Assembly (NCBI GenBank): GCA_038120095.1
Contig: JAYOKZ010000019.1
Coordinates: 1 to 55,352 of the forward strand
Direction: 5' to 3'
Length of the DNA stretch: 55,352 nt
Origin: UBA2589 sp038120095
GTDB lineage: Bacteria > Gemmatimonadota > Gemmatimonadetes > Longimicrobiales > Gaopeijiaceae
Shown: piece by piece, positions 16,329-24,751 of the stretch
How the letters are laid out: every line of letters starts with the position of its first letter
Position numbering within the stretch: the first letter of the stretch is position 1
The notes under the pieces: generated by a model
The model's input: only the letters and a program-made list of their open reading frames with translations
Database searches by the model: none
What the model was told of the DNA's origin: nothing
Position numbers and translations under genes: made by a program

Positions 16329-17435
16329 CTACTCGTTGCCCCATTCCGCGATGAACACGTTGGTGTCCGACGTGCCACCATTGTTTCGGTTCGATCCGAA
16401 GACGAGGTACTGGCCGTCCGGGCTGAAGACCGGGAAGCCGTCGAAGCCCTCGGAGTGCGTGATCCGCTCCATGCCGGTGCCATCGAGGTTGATCATGTAG
16501 ATCTCGAAATCACGACCGGCGGGATCGTGGTGGTTCGAGCTCCACAGAATCTTGTCTCCGTCGGGATGCCAGTACGGGGCGAAGTTGGCTCCACCGACGT
16601 CCGTGACCTGTCGGATGTTCGAACCGTCCGCGTCCATGACGTAGACCTCGAGCTCTCCGGGGCGGAGCAGGCCCTGCTCGAGCAGCCGCACGTAATCCTC
16701 GGCTTCGGCACTTCCCTCCTCGGGGTAGTGCGCGCGCCAGATGATTTTCGATCCGTCCGGGGAGTAGAACGCGCCACCGTCGTATCCGAGCCGATCGGTG
16801 AGCTGGACGACATCGGACCCGTCGGGGTTCATCGAGTAGAGGTCGAGGTCTCCGTTCCGATCACTCGTGAAGACGATACGATCGCCCTGGGGAGAGAAGG
16901 TCGCCTCGGCGTCATATCCATCCTCCGTCGTCAACTGACGAAGGTTCGACCCGTCCGTGTTCGCGACGAACACGTCGTACGTCTTGTAGATGGGCCAGAC
17001 GTATCCCATCGACATGTCGGGATTCGGTGGGCACGAGGCATCGTGGTGGTGGGTGGACGAGTAGAGGATCTCATCTCCCGACGGATAGAAGTACGAGCAC
17101 GTGGTACGGCCCTCGCCCGTGCTCACCATGTGCGTCTCCGCCGTGTGGGGGTCCAGCACGAAGATCTGATCACACTCCGACCCCGGCTTCTTCGCCTGGT
17201 AGATGAGTTGAGAGCCGTCGAACGCCCAGTACGCCTCGGCATTTTCTCCACCGGCCGTGAGCTGGCGCACGTTGCGAAGTCGGGATTCTCCTTCGTTCGT
17301 CAGGGCGACGCCTTCTCCGGCGAGATTCGCGGCGGGACCCGCCGCGTCATGCGGTGTATCATCCCCGCTTTCCGACATACAGCCGGCGACAGCGACGACC
17401 GCCAGGGTCAAACCAGCAAGCATCCGATGAGTCAC
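16329..17435 (-). CDS. TolB/PD40 beta-propeller lipoprotein
   Basis: Predicted lipoprotein of 368 residues: a short leader with lipobox VAGC (Cys19), a Gly/Ala linker, then a propeller made of PD40/TolB-type repeats such as AEATFSPQGDRIVFTSDRNG, GAFYSPDGSKIIWRA and FPVFSPDGQYLVFGSNRNN. Such propellers bind proteins in the periplasm or at the outer surface. The start is GTG at 17435, whose codon overlaps the ATG of the divergent peptidase gene; ATG at 17423 is an alternative but would leave almost no basic leader. It is not in a tol-pal cluster, so it is unlikely to be TolB itself. Confidence 0.85.
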   Translation of the reverse strand: MTHRMLAGLTLAVVAVAGCMSESGDDTPHDAAGPAANLAGEGVALTNEGESRLRNVRQLTAGGENAEAYWAFDGSQLIYQAKKPGSECDQIFVLDPHTAETHMVSTGEGRTTCSYFYPSGDEILYSSTHHHDASCPPNPDMSMGYVWPIYKTYDVFVANTDGSNLRQLTTEDGYDAEATFSPQGDRIVFTSDRNGDLDLYSMNPDGSDVVQLTDRLGYDGGAFYSPDGSKIIWRAHYPEEGSAEAEDYVRLLEQGLLRPGELEVYVMDADGSNIRQVTDVGGANFAPYWHPDGDKILWSSNHHDPAGRDFEIYMINLDGTGMERITHSEGFDGFPVFSPDGQYLVFGSNRNNGGTSDTNVFIAEWGNE

Positions 17436-19181
17436 AGCTTTTCTTCCTCTGTTCCGACGTTCGTTCTCACAATGACGTTGTCACTGACCTCGGTCAGTGC
17501 CGTTGCCGGGCAATCCTGCCCGGACCCTACCTCGATCATCCGGGGGATGGACGGGGCGATGGCTCATGTCCGGTACCTTGCAGACGATCGTCTCGAGGGA
17601 CGAGCCGTCGGTACCGCGGGCGCACACTGTGCAGCCGAATATATCGAAGCGCAATTTGACGCCATGGGCCTCATTCCGGCAGGGGATGAAGGTAGCTACT
17701 TCCACACCTTCGACATCCGTAAAGGTGCGGAGATGGGTCCCGACAACCGGCTGACCGTGGGCGGCGTGGCCCTGAGCGTCGGAACCGACTGGGTGCCCCT
17801 CGGATTTTCGGGGAGCACCGAAGTCGACGGACAGCTGGTGTTCGGCAGCTATGGCCTCAGCAACCCCGCCAACCCGGACGAGGATCAGTACTTCCGGACG
17901 GACATCTCGGGTCGTGTGGTCGTGCTCGAGTGGGGGGATCCGGATGCCCCGCACGGAGGCGGAATGCGGGGGGACCCGCACTTCAAGGCGACGGTGTCGG
18001 CAGGCCGTGACGTGCTGGGTGTCATCATCCTCGCGCCGAGCGGAATGAGACTGCCGGGAATGGAGAGCGAGATCCGTGGGGCACTTGGCGTGCCGGCGAT
18101 CGTCGTGGCAGGGGCGCACGCGGACGCCGTGAGGGCCGCCGCGCAGGCGGAGGCTTCGGTCTCGCTGGTCACGGATGTCCGGCCCACGGTTGCCGAGGCA
18201 CGCAACGTCGCGGCGATGCTTCGCGGTACGGATCCGATGATGTGGGACGACTACGTCATCATCGGCGCGCACTTCGATCATCTCGGCTTCGGTGGCGAGG
18301 GTTCACTCGCCCCCGATTCGCGGGACATCCACAACGGCGCGGACGACAATGCGAGCGGAACGGCTGCGATCATCGAAGTGGCGCGGGGCATGGCGGTCGA
18401 TCCACCGGAGCGGAGCGTTCTGTTTCTCGCCTTCACCGGGGAAGAGCGCGGGCTGTGGGGATCGGCGTTCTGGGTCGAGGAACCGGCGGTTCCCATGGCC
18501 GATGCGATCGCCATGCTCAACCTCGACATGGTGGGCCGCGTCGTCGACGACGCCGTCACGATCTTCGGGTTCGGCACGGCCGCCGAGTGGGATGACATCG
18601 TCGACGGGGCGAATGCGGCGCTGTCCGCCCCCCTCCGCATTGCGAAGGCTCCGGACGGTTACGGTCCCTCCGACCATTCCTCGTTTCACGCCGCGGGGCT
18701 TCCGGTCCTTCATCTCTTCTCGAACACGCATGTCGACTACCACCGCCCGTCCGACGACTGGGACAAGATCAATGAGGATGGCCTGAACCGGATTGTCGAT
18801 GTGACCGAGGGCGTGGCGCGGCGACTCGCTGCCGGTGGCTCCGACGCGGTCGAATTGACTCCGATTCAGATGGAGCAACCGTCCCCGAGCGCGGGCGGCT
18901 CATCGTCGAGTGGGGGATACGGGCCCTATCTGGGCTCGATCCCCGACATGACACCGCGTGACTTCGGTCTACGGATCAACGGTGTTCGTGAAGGGAGTCC
19001 GGCGGATGTCGGTGGCCTCCGAGGTGGTGACGTCGTCGTCGAGTTTGATGGGACCGAGATCACGGACATCTATGCGTACACGTACGCACTCCGCGAGAAG
19101 AAGCCGGGGGACGAGGTCGTGATCGTCGTGGAGCGGGATGGCGAGCGCGTGACTCTGAATGTCATCCTCGGGCGTCGCTGA
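17427..19181 (+). CDS. Secreted M28 zinc aminopeptidase with PA and PDZ domains
   Basis: Exported peptidase of 584 residues. Signal peptide to about residue 28 (ending VAGQ), a PA-like insert around 100-250, an M28 catalytic domain 270-460 and a PDZ domain from about 490. The two-zinc site is complete: His282, Asp306 in NGADDNASG, the Glu pair 339-340 in FTGEERG, Asp367 in NLDMVG and His439 in DYHRPSDD. It probably trims N-terminal residues of peptides in the periplasm or outside. A Ser/Gly linker precedes the PDZ domain. I start it at ATG 17427, where the signal peptide begins; a much longer open frame upstream is antisense to the lipoprotein gene. Confidence 0.9.
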   Translation: MSHSFSSSVPTFVLTMTLSLTSVSAVAGQSCPDPTSIIRGMDGAMAHVRYLADDRLEGRAVGTAGAHCAAEYIEAQFDAMGLIPAGDEGSYFHTFDIRKGAEMGPDNRLTVGGVALSVGTDWVPLGFSGSTEVDGQLVFGSYGLSNPANPDEDQYFRTDISGRVVVLEWGDPDAPHGGGMRGDPHFKATVSAGRDVLGVIILAPSGMRLPGMESEIRGALGVPAIVVAGAHADAVRAAAQAEASVSLVTDVRPTVAEARNVAAMLRGTDPMMWDDYVIIGAHFDHLGFGGEGSLAPDSRDIHNGADDNASGTAAIIEVARGMAVDPPERSVLFLAFTGEERGLWGSAFWVEEPAVPMADAIAMLNLDMVGRVVDDAVTIFGFGTAAEWDDIVDGANAALSAPLRIAKAPDGYGPSDHSSFHAAGLPVLHLFSNTHVDYHRPSDDWDKINEDGLNRIVDVTEGVARRLAAGGSDAVELTPIQMEQPSPSAGGSSSSGGYGPYLGSIPDMTPRDFGLRINGVREGSPADVGGLRGGDVVVEFDGTEITDIYAYTYALREKKPGDEVVIVVERDGERVTLNVILGRR

Positions 19182-19249
19182 CATGCTCTCCGGAAGAACT
19201 GCCGCCCTCCTCGAACCCAACCCATGATGCACGGGTCGACACCGGAGCA

Positions 19250-19861
19250 TCACTGCACCTGGGCGTAGGCGTCGAGAAATCCCGTGAGAATCCTGTGGGT
19301 CAGGCCCCAGACATGTTCCCCGACGACGTGGTAGCTGGGAAAGCTTTTCGAAAAGCCTGAGAAGTGGATGCGGGTCGTGGTTGCGGTCTCCGGGTCGGTC
19401 AGGACGTCGATCGGCACCCAGTGCACGCTGTCGAGCTCGTCACTCGCGACGACGGCTTCGACGGACGGCGAAACCGCGAAGGCGAAGGGGGCGATCCGTT
19501 CGATCGGCAGCCCACGGTTGGCTGGCTGGACGATGTCCAGGATCCCGAGTTCGATGCCGTCGGTACGGAGATCGACTCCCGTCTCCTCCCGTGTTTCCCG
19601 GGTGGCCGTGTCTTGAAGTCCGAGGTCGCCGGGCTCCCAGCGGCCGCCCGGGAGAGCCATGTGACCCGACCACGGATCACGCTCGTGGACGGCGCGTTTG
19701 ATGAGCAGGACGTCCAGGGTCTCTCGCGGTCGGATGATCAGGGCCACCGCTGCCTCCATTCGGTCGGGGGCCGGAGGCGGCTCCCGGTCATGGCGGTACC
19801 CGATGACGCTGACGGCCTGGCGCAGGAGTGTCAGGCGCGGATCCTGTATCCAGGACTGCAT
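19250..19861 (-). CDS. Nudix hydrolase, CoA pyrophosphatase (NudL) type
   Basis: A 203-residue Nudix protein. The Nudix box begins at GGRWEPGD (72-79) and continues to RETREETG, and the preceding HMALPGG is typical of the NudL/coenzyme A diphosphatase group, which cleaves CoA to phosphopantetheine and 3',5'-ADP. An N-terminal extension of about 35 residues is predicted helical. ATG 19861 overlaps the queE stop by one base (TGATG), so it is co-translated with queE. Confidence 0.83.
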   Translation of the reverse strand: MQSWIQDPRLTLLRQAVSVIGYRHDREPPPAPDRMEAAVALIIRPRETLDVLLIKRAVHERDPWSGHMALPGGRWEPGDLGLQDTATRETREETGVDLRTDGIELGILDIVQPANRGLPIERIAPFAFAVSPSVEAVVASDELDSVHWVPIDVLTDPETATTTRIHFSGFSKSFPSYHVVGEHVWGLTHRILTGFLDAYAQVQ

Positions 19862-20529
19862 CACACGCCCGTGGCTTCCGCGCCCCATATGAGCTTGTGA
19901 ACCTGGACCTGGAAGCGGACAGGCAGGCCATCCGCCAGAATCCATCCCGCGAGGTCCGTGAGCGGGATTTCACCCCAGACCGGAGACATGAGAAGCGCGC
20001 GAAGGGACCCGTCCAGGATCCGCTGATCGAGCCCGTGGGAGCGGATCGCCGATCGTGCCCACTCGTAATCGGCGCGGTCCTTCACGACGAACTTCACTTC
20101 GTCCCGGCCGGTCAAGTAGTTCAGGTTCTCGTAGAGATTCTTCTCGCACTCACCCGAGCCTGGGCATTTGAGATCCATGATCCTGTGGACCTGGTCATCC
20201 AGACCGCGAACGTCGAAGGCGCCGGAGGTCTCGAGGAGGACGGTGTAGCCGGCCTCGATGAGCCGCCGGGTCAAGGGTACGACTCCGGGATGAGCCAGTG
20301 GCTCACCGCCCGTCACTTCGACCACGCTGGCGGGGTGGGTTGCGACCTCAGCAAGGATCTCGTCGAAGGTCATCCGCGTTCCGCCGTGGAACGCGTATTC
20401 AGTGTCGCACCAGGTGCAGCGTAACGGACAACCTGTAACGCGCACGAACGTACACGGGACGCCGGCCCAGGTGGATTCGCCCTGAATGGAGTGAAAGATC
20501 TCGGTGATTCGCAGGAACGGCTCAGTCAT
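19861..20529 (-). CDS. queE: 7-carboxy-7-deazaguanine synthase
   Basis: Radical SAM enzyme that contracts 6-carboxytetrahydropterin to 7-carboxy-7-deazaguanine in queuosine biosynthesis. It has 222 residues, with the 4Fe-4S motif CPLRCTWC (Cys34, 38, 41), the SAM-side TGGEP motif near 70, and FHSIQGE at the N-terminus as in QueE. ATG 20529 has GGAGAGGG upstream and overlaps the end of the preceding gene by 8 bases. The queG gene of the same pathway lies at 24748-26043; queC, queD and queF are not in the window. Confidence 0.9.
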   Translation of the reverse strand: MTEPFLRITEIFHSIQGESTWAGVPCTFVRVTGCPLRCTWCDTEYAFHGGTRMTFDEILAEVATHPASVVEVTGGEPLAHPGVVPLTRRLIEAGYTVLLETSGAFDVRGLDDQVHRIMDLKCPGSGECEKNLYENLNYLTGRDEVKFVVKDRADYEWARSAIRSHGLDQRILDGSLRALLMSPVWGEIPLTDLAGWILADGLPVRFQVQVHKLIWGAEATGV

Positions 20530-20848
20530 CGCGGCCCTCTCCCGTGACGCGAATCGCCGCCTCGAGCAGGTGCTTGACTTCGTGAAGATCGAGTCGAGCA
20601 AGAGCCTCGAGCGCTGCCTCCTGCGTGCGGTCTCGGCAGATCGTGGGCGTTTCGACATGCCCCACGACACCGACGCCGTTTTGCGCCCACCTGGGAAACA
20701 CGAGAAATCCCTCCCAGGGTGCGCTCAGATCCCCCGTTTTCTCGGTTTCGAGTGAAACCGTGTACGGGTGTCCATCACTCCCTTCCCATGCCGGGGGCCG
20801 GTCGTGGACGCTGAAGTAGCCGCCGAGTGTCGTGTCGTCCTGGGTCAT
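20522..20848 (-). CDS. Hypothetical protein co-encoded with queE
   Basis: A 108-residue soluble protein of unknown function. Its first half has a WEGSDGHPYTVSLE segment and the later APWEGFLVFPRWAQNG resembles a beta-rich core; the C-terminal third is helical and acidic (EAALEALARLDLHEVKHLLE). It overlaps queE by 8 bases, so translation is coupled and a role near 7-deazaguanine or Nudix chemistry is possible. Confidence 0.65.
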   Translation of the reverse strand: MTQDDTTLGGYFSVHDRPPAWEGSDGHPYTVSLETEKTGDLSAPWEGFLVFPRWAQNGVGVVGHVETPTICRDRTQEAALEALARLDLHEVKHLLEAAIRVTGEGRDD

Positions 20849-20967
20849 GTCGGAAGCTAGAGGAAGGCGAAAAGTCGATCCACTGATCCGCGCCGCATCG
20901 TTGTGATGTTCGTTTCGACGACGGTAGTTTCGAGCGTCGCTCTTCTGGACGCCACGAGGGCAGAGAA

Positions 20968-22005
20968 ATGCCGAGGATGATGCGCGCCGCCGTGTTCGAG
21001 GACTTCGGGGGGCCGGAGGTCGTGAGGATCCAGAAGGTGCCGATTCCGGAGCCGGGCCCGGGAGAGGTCAGAATCAGGGTCGAGGCTGCCGCGATGAACC
21101 ACCTCGACCTTTGGGTGAGGCGCGGGCTCCCGATCGAAACGCCGATGCCGCACATCGGGGGTTCGGATATGGCGGGTGTCATCGATGCCGTCGGCCCGGG
21201 CGCGGAAGACGCACCCATCGGGACCCGGGTCGTGGTCGATCCCTCGCTCCGTTACGACTGGTACGAAGCCCAGGATCGAGGAGAATCGTTTGACGAACTG
21301 CCCTTCCGGATCATCGGTGAGCACACCCAGGGCGGATTTGCGGAATACGCCGTCGTTCCTGCGGAGAATCTGCTGCAGATCCCCGATGGCGTTCCGGCCG
21401 CCGATGCGGCTGCGGCGGGACTGGTATTCGTGACCGCGTGGCGCGCCATGGTCACCCGTGGCCGCATCCGGTCAGGCGAGAGCGTTCTGATCACGGGTGC
21501 CTCCGGGGGGGTCGGGACGGCCGCGGTGCAAATCGCGCGACGGGCGGGGGCGAAGGTCTTCGCAGTTACGGGGGGAGCTGAGAATGTCGCTCGAACACGG
21601 GCTTTGGGAGCCGATGTGGTCTACGACCGCTTCGAGGTGGATTTCTCTCGTGAGGTCTGGAGGGATACTCAGAAACGTGGCGTTGACGTGGTCTTCGATA
21701 CCGTCGGGGAGGAGATCTGGCCGAAGTGCCTTCGCGCGCTGGCGAGGGGTGGTCGTCTGGTGACATCCGGGGCCACGACGGGCTCTCGTGGGGTCACTGA
21801 AATCAGACTCGTTTTCTGGAAGCAGCTCGAAATCCTGGGAAGCACGATGGGAACGCGCTCCGAATTTCGGGAGGTGATGCGGCTGGTATTCGACGGAGTG
21901 TTCGATCCTGTCATTCAGGAGATCATGCCCCTGGAGGATGCGCGTCGTGCGCATGAGATCCTCGAAGGGGGCCAGATCTTCGGCAAGCTCGTCCTCACAC
22001 CGTGA
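20968..22005 (+). CDS. MDR-family NAD(P)H-dependent oxidoreductase lacking the structural zinc site
   Basis: Medium-chain dehydrogenase/reductase of 345 residues with a GroES-like N-terminal domain and a nucleotide-binding domain (GASGGVGTAAVQIARRAG near 175-192). The loop that normally holds four structural-zinc Cys reads RYDWYEAQDRGESFDEL and has none, although GEHTQGGFAEY keeps the framework. It is thus closer to quinone oxidoreductase-like members than to classical alcohol dehydrogenases. Substrate unknown. Start ATG 20968; two Met follow at residues 4 and 5. The end overlaps the next gene (GTGA). Confidence 0.85.
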   Translation: MPRMMRAAVFEDFGGPEVVRIQKVPIPEPGPGEVRIRVEAAAMNHLDLWVRRGLPIETPMPHIGGSDMAGVIDAVGPGAEDAPIGTRVVVDPSLRYDWYEAQDRGESFDELPFRIIGEHTQGGFAEYAVVPAENLLQIPDGVPAADAAAAGLVFVTAWRAMVTRGRIRSGESVLITGASGGVGTAAVQIARRAGAKVFAVTGGAENVARTRALGADVVYDRFEVDFSREVWRDTQKRGVDVVFDTVGEEIWPKCLRALARGGRLVTSGATTGSRGVTEIRLVFWKQLEILGSTMGTRSEFREVMRLVFDGVFDPVIQEIMPLEDARRAHEILEGGQIFGKLVLTP

Positions 22006-22358
22006 CCCGTGACGCAGAGACCGGTCCAGGCGAAGAACTCACGCTGCGGGCAGCTCAGGAGCGCGTCGACGCCTGGATCTCTCAGTTCGAGGAGGGCTAT
22101 TGGCCTCCCCTGAGCAACCTCGCCCGGCTCATCGAGGAGGTCGGAGAGCTCGCGCGCGAGATGAACCATCGATTCGGTCACAAGCCGAAGAAGCCCGACG
22201 AACCCGATCAGGACCTGGCGATCGAGTTGGCGGACATCCTCTTCGTGCTGCTCGTCATTGCCAACGAGCAGGGCATCGACCTCGACGATGCGCTCGGCCG
22301 TGTGCTCGAGAAATATCGGGCCCGCGACTCGGACCGTTGGACGCCGAAGGCGATCTAG
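22002..22358 (+). CDS. MazG-like nucleotide pyrophosphohydrolase
   Basis: All-alpha NTP pyrophosphohydrolase of 118 residues. The metal-binding pattern EEVGELAREMNH (ExxE) and ELADILFVLLVIAN (ExxD) is intact. Such enzymes remove non-canonical or excess dNTPs. GTG 22002 overlaps the stop of the dehydrogenase gene, so they share a transcript. Confidence 0.85.
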   Translation: MTRDAETGPGEELTLRAAQERVDAWISQFEEGYWPPLSNLARLIEEVGELAREMNHRFGHKPKKPDEPDQDLAIELADILFVLLVIANEQGIDLDDALGRVLEKYRARDSDRWTPKAI

Positions 22359-23482
22359 CCGCCGTACGCCGCCAGCACTTCGATGCAGCGATCCAGCTCT
22401 TCCGTCGTGTTGTAGAAGTGCGGGCTGACCCGGACGTGTCCGGGTCGATAGTCGACGATGATCCCCTGCTGGGCGAGGTGCTTCACCGCGCCGGAAGGAT
22501 CGTCGTGCTGAATCATCAGGATGAAGGTCCGGTGGTCGGGATCTGCCAGGGTGAGTGACATCCCGGCGCCCTCGGCCGCGTCGATGAGGTGATCCGTGAG
22601 TTCCCGATTGCGTCGGAGGATCTCCGGCAGACCGATCTCGTCGATGATTTCCTGACCTCCGAGGGCCGTGTGAACGGTCGGGAGGGCCGGGGTGCCGAGT
22701 TCGAATCGGCGTGCGTCGTCCCGGTACTCGAAGCCTTCCAGATCGAAGTCGAACTGCCGCTTGGTCGCGAACCACGAGGTCAGTCGGGGTTCGAGCTCCT
22801 CCACCAGGGCGTCTCGAACGTACAGATACGAGAGCCCCGGGCCTCCGAGGAGCCACTTCAAGGGCCCTGTCGTATAGAAGTCGACGCCGGTTTCCGGAAG
22901 TGACAGATCGGTCTGACCCGCCCCCTGATAGCCGTCGATGAGCGAATACGCACCGGATTCACGCGCAATGTCGGCCAGCGCCCGGAGGTTCTGCTCGAAT
23001 CCTGTCGCGAAGAAGACGTGGCTGGTCGCGAGGAAAAGCGTACGGTCATCCACGGCTTCGGCGAACTGCTCCGGGTCGATTCGGATTCCGTCCGGACTTT
23101 TTAGAACGACCATTTCGATTTCAGGCTTGACCGCCCACTGGTAGGCCAGTGTGGGGAAGTCCAGCTCCGTGCACACAACCCGAGTGCGCCCCTCGTTCCG
23201 GATCGATTCGGTGACTGCCGCGAGCGCCGTCGACGTCGACGGCAGAAGCGCCAGTTCGCGTGGGGTCGCCCCCAGGAATGCCGATACCCGTCCTCGAAGG
23301 TCCTCCACCCGACCGAGCCAGTGGCGATACCAGGCCGATGCCCCCATGTCGTGCCATCGTTCCACGAACTCGCCCAGGTATGCTTCGGAACGCCGTGACA
23401 AGGCACCCAGCGAGCACGAGTTCAGGTAGGTCTTGCGGGCGAGGATCGGGAACTCGTCGCGAAGTGATTCGAAATCGGGCAA
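22355..23482 (-). CDS. Class V aminotransferase-fold PLP enzyme
   Basis: PLP enzyme of 375 residues in the class V group (cysteine desulfurase / kynureninase-like). Landmarks are YLNSCSLGALS near 20, the PLP-phosphate loop PSTSTAL, the ATSHVFFATG strand, DGYQGAGQ with the ring-stacking Asp, and the Schiff-base Lys in TGPLKWLLGGPG. The active-site Cys loop typical of desulfurases is not evident, and substrate is not predictable. I place the start at TTG 23482 because GGAGGAGA sits just before it; a longer frame begins at 23551 but lacks such a site. Its end overlaps the convergent MazG-like gene by 4 bases. Confidence 0.82.
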   Translation of the reverse strand: MPDFESLRDEFPILARKTYLNSCSLGALSRRSEAYLGEFVERWHDMGASAWYRHWLGRVEDLRGRVSAFLGATPRELALLPSTSTALAAVTESIRNEGRTRVVCTELDFPTLAYQWAVKPEIEMVVLKSPDGIRIDPEQFAEAVDDRTLFLATSHVFFATGFEQNLRALADIARESGAYSLIDGYQGAGQTDLSLPETGVDFYTTGPLKWLLGGPGLSYLYVRDALVEELEPRLTSWFATKRQFDFDLEGFEYRDDARRFELGTPALPTVHTALGGQEIIDEIGLPEILRRNRELTDHLIDAAEGAGMSLTLADPDHRTFILMIQHDDPSGAVKHLAQQGIIVDYRPGHVRVSPHFYNTTEELDRCIEVLAAYGG

Positions 23483-23572
23483 GGTAGATCTCCTCCGGGG
23501 TAGCACGCACGACGGTATGTTGCGACTGCGCCACCTCGCTACTCCCCGCACCCCTCAGCGTTTCATTCGAAG

Positions 23573-24751
23573 ATGACCCCACTGCTGCTGGCGCTACCGT
23601 GGATCGTGCTACCGGTCCTCTTTCAACTCGTAGTGCGATTCCCCCGGGAGGTGCCGGAGGGGCGGTCGTCGCCGGCGCCCCGGGTCTCCGTCGTCGTGCC
23701 AGCCCGAAATGAGGCCTTGAACATCGTCACGTGTCTGGAGTCGATTACCGCCTCGACCTACCCGGATTTCGAAGTTCTCGTCGTGGACGACCGCAGCGAG
23801 GACCTGACCGGGTCCCTCGCTCGCTCCGTCGATGTCGGGAACGCTCGGCGTCTACTTGTGATCGATGGGGAGGAGCTGCCGGAGGGGTGGCTCGGTAAGC
23901 CATGGGCATGTCTCCAGGGGAGACGCCAGGCCACGGGCGACCTGCTCCTGTTCACGGATGCCGACACGACCCATAGCGAAGACCTGCTCCGCAAGGCGGT
24001 GGCCGGGCTTGTCGAGGACGAAGCCGACCTGCTGACGCTCACGGGGCGGCAGCTGATGGAGAGCTTCTGGGAGCGACTCGTGCAGCCGCATATTTTTCTC
24101 ATGATGCTCCTGCGGTTCCCGAACTTCGAGAAGACGGCGCGGAACCGACGCTGGCGCGATGCGATCGCCAATGGGCAATTCCTGCTGTTCACGTCGCAGG
24201 CGTACGATCGTATTGGTGGGCACGAGTCGGTCCGGGACGAAGTCGTCGAGGATCTGGCGCTGGCTCAGCAGGTGAAACGCGCCGGGCTGGCTCTCAGGAT
24301 TCGGGGTGCGGAGCACGATCTGGCTACGCGCATGTACCGTTCCCTCCCCGAATTGGTCGCAGGCTGGTCGAAGAACATTGCGACAGGAGGGCTACAGAGT
24401 TTCCCTCGTTGGAGTCGGCCCGTGGTTGCGCCGGTTTCGTTCGTCGGCGGCGTGGGCCTGTGGCTCGTTGCTCCTGCCGTTCTGCTGGTGGCGGGGTGTC
24501 AGGCGCTGGCAGGCTGGGTTGGGCCGTTCGGCGAGGCTTGGGTGCTCTGGGCCGCATCGGTGTACGCCTCCAGCGTCCTCCTCTGGGCTCGCTTCTCCCA
24601 CCGAATGGGCGTCGCCCCCTGGTATGGCTTCCTGTATCCTCTGGCTGGCCTCGTCGGCTCGTGGATCTTTCTGCGCTCGTGGGTTCGCGGTTCCCGCGTC
24701 GAGTGGAAGGGTCGTGCCTACCGCCTTCCACCGATATCCGAGCGAGCGTGA
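23573..24751 (+). CDS. Membrane glycosyltransferase, GT2 family (HpnB/CrtQ-like)
   Basis: GT-A fold glycosyltransferase of 392 residues: one N-terminal membrane segment, the GT2 domain (VSVVVPARNEALNI, VVDDRSED, DxD motif in FTDADTTH) and a C-terminal block of about three membrane segments from 290 to 375. The layout is that of hopanoid- or carotenoid-associated glycosyltransferases. EDLALAQQVKRAG is the family's ED-x5-R-type helix. No hopanoid or carotenoid gene is nearby, so the acceptor is unknown. The stop overlaps the queG start. Confidence 0.85.
   Translation: MTPLLLALPWIVLPVLFQLVVRFPREVPEGRSSPAPRVSVVVPARNEALNIVTCLESITASTYPDFEVLVVDDRSEDLTGSLARSVDVGNARRLLVIDGEELPEGWLGKPWACLQGRRQATGDLLLFTDADTTHSEDLLRKAVAGLVEDEADLLTLTGRQLMESFWERLVQPHIFLMMLLRFPNFEKTARNRRWRDAIANGQFLLFTSQAYDRIGGHESVRDEVVEDLALAQQVKRAGLALRIRGAEHDLATRMYRSLPELVAGWSKNIATGGLQSFPRWSRPVVAPVSFVGGVGLWLVAPAVLLVAGCQALAGWVGPFGEAWVLWAASVYASSVLLWARFSHRMGVAPWYGFLYPLAGLVGSWIFLRSWVRGSRVEWKGRAYRLPPISERA

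Noticed and set aside
16455..17426. Very long open frame upstream of and in phase with the M28 peptidase
   Set aside because: It is antisense to the TolB-like lipoprotein gene, has no family pattern, and the signal peptide begins at 17427.
19182..19249. Inverted repeat between the peptidase and Nudix genes
   Set aside because: The arms are about 50 bases apart with a bulge, too weak to call a terminator.
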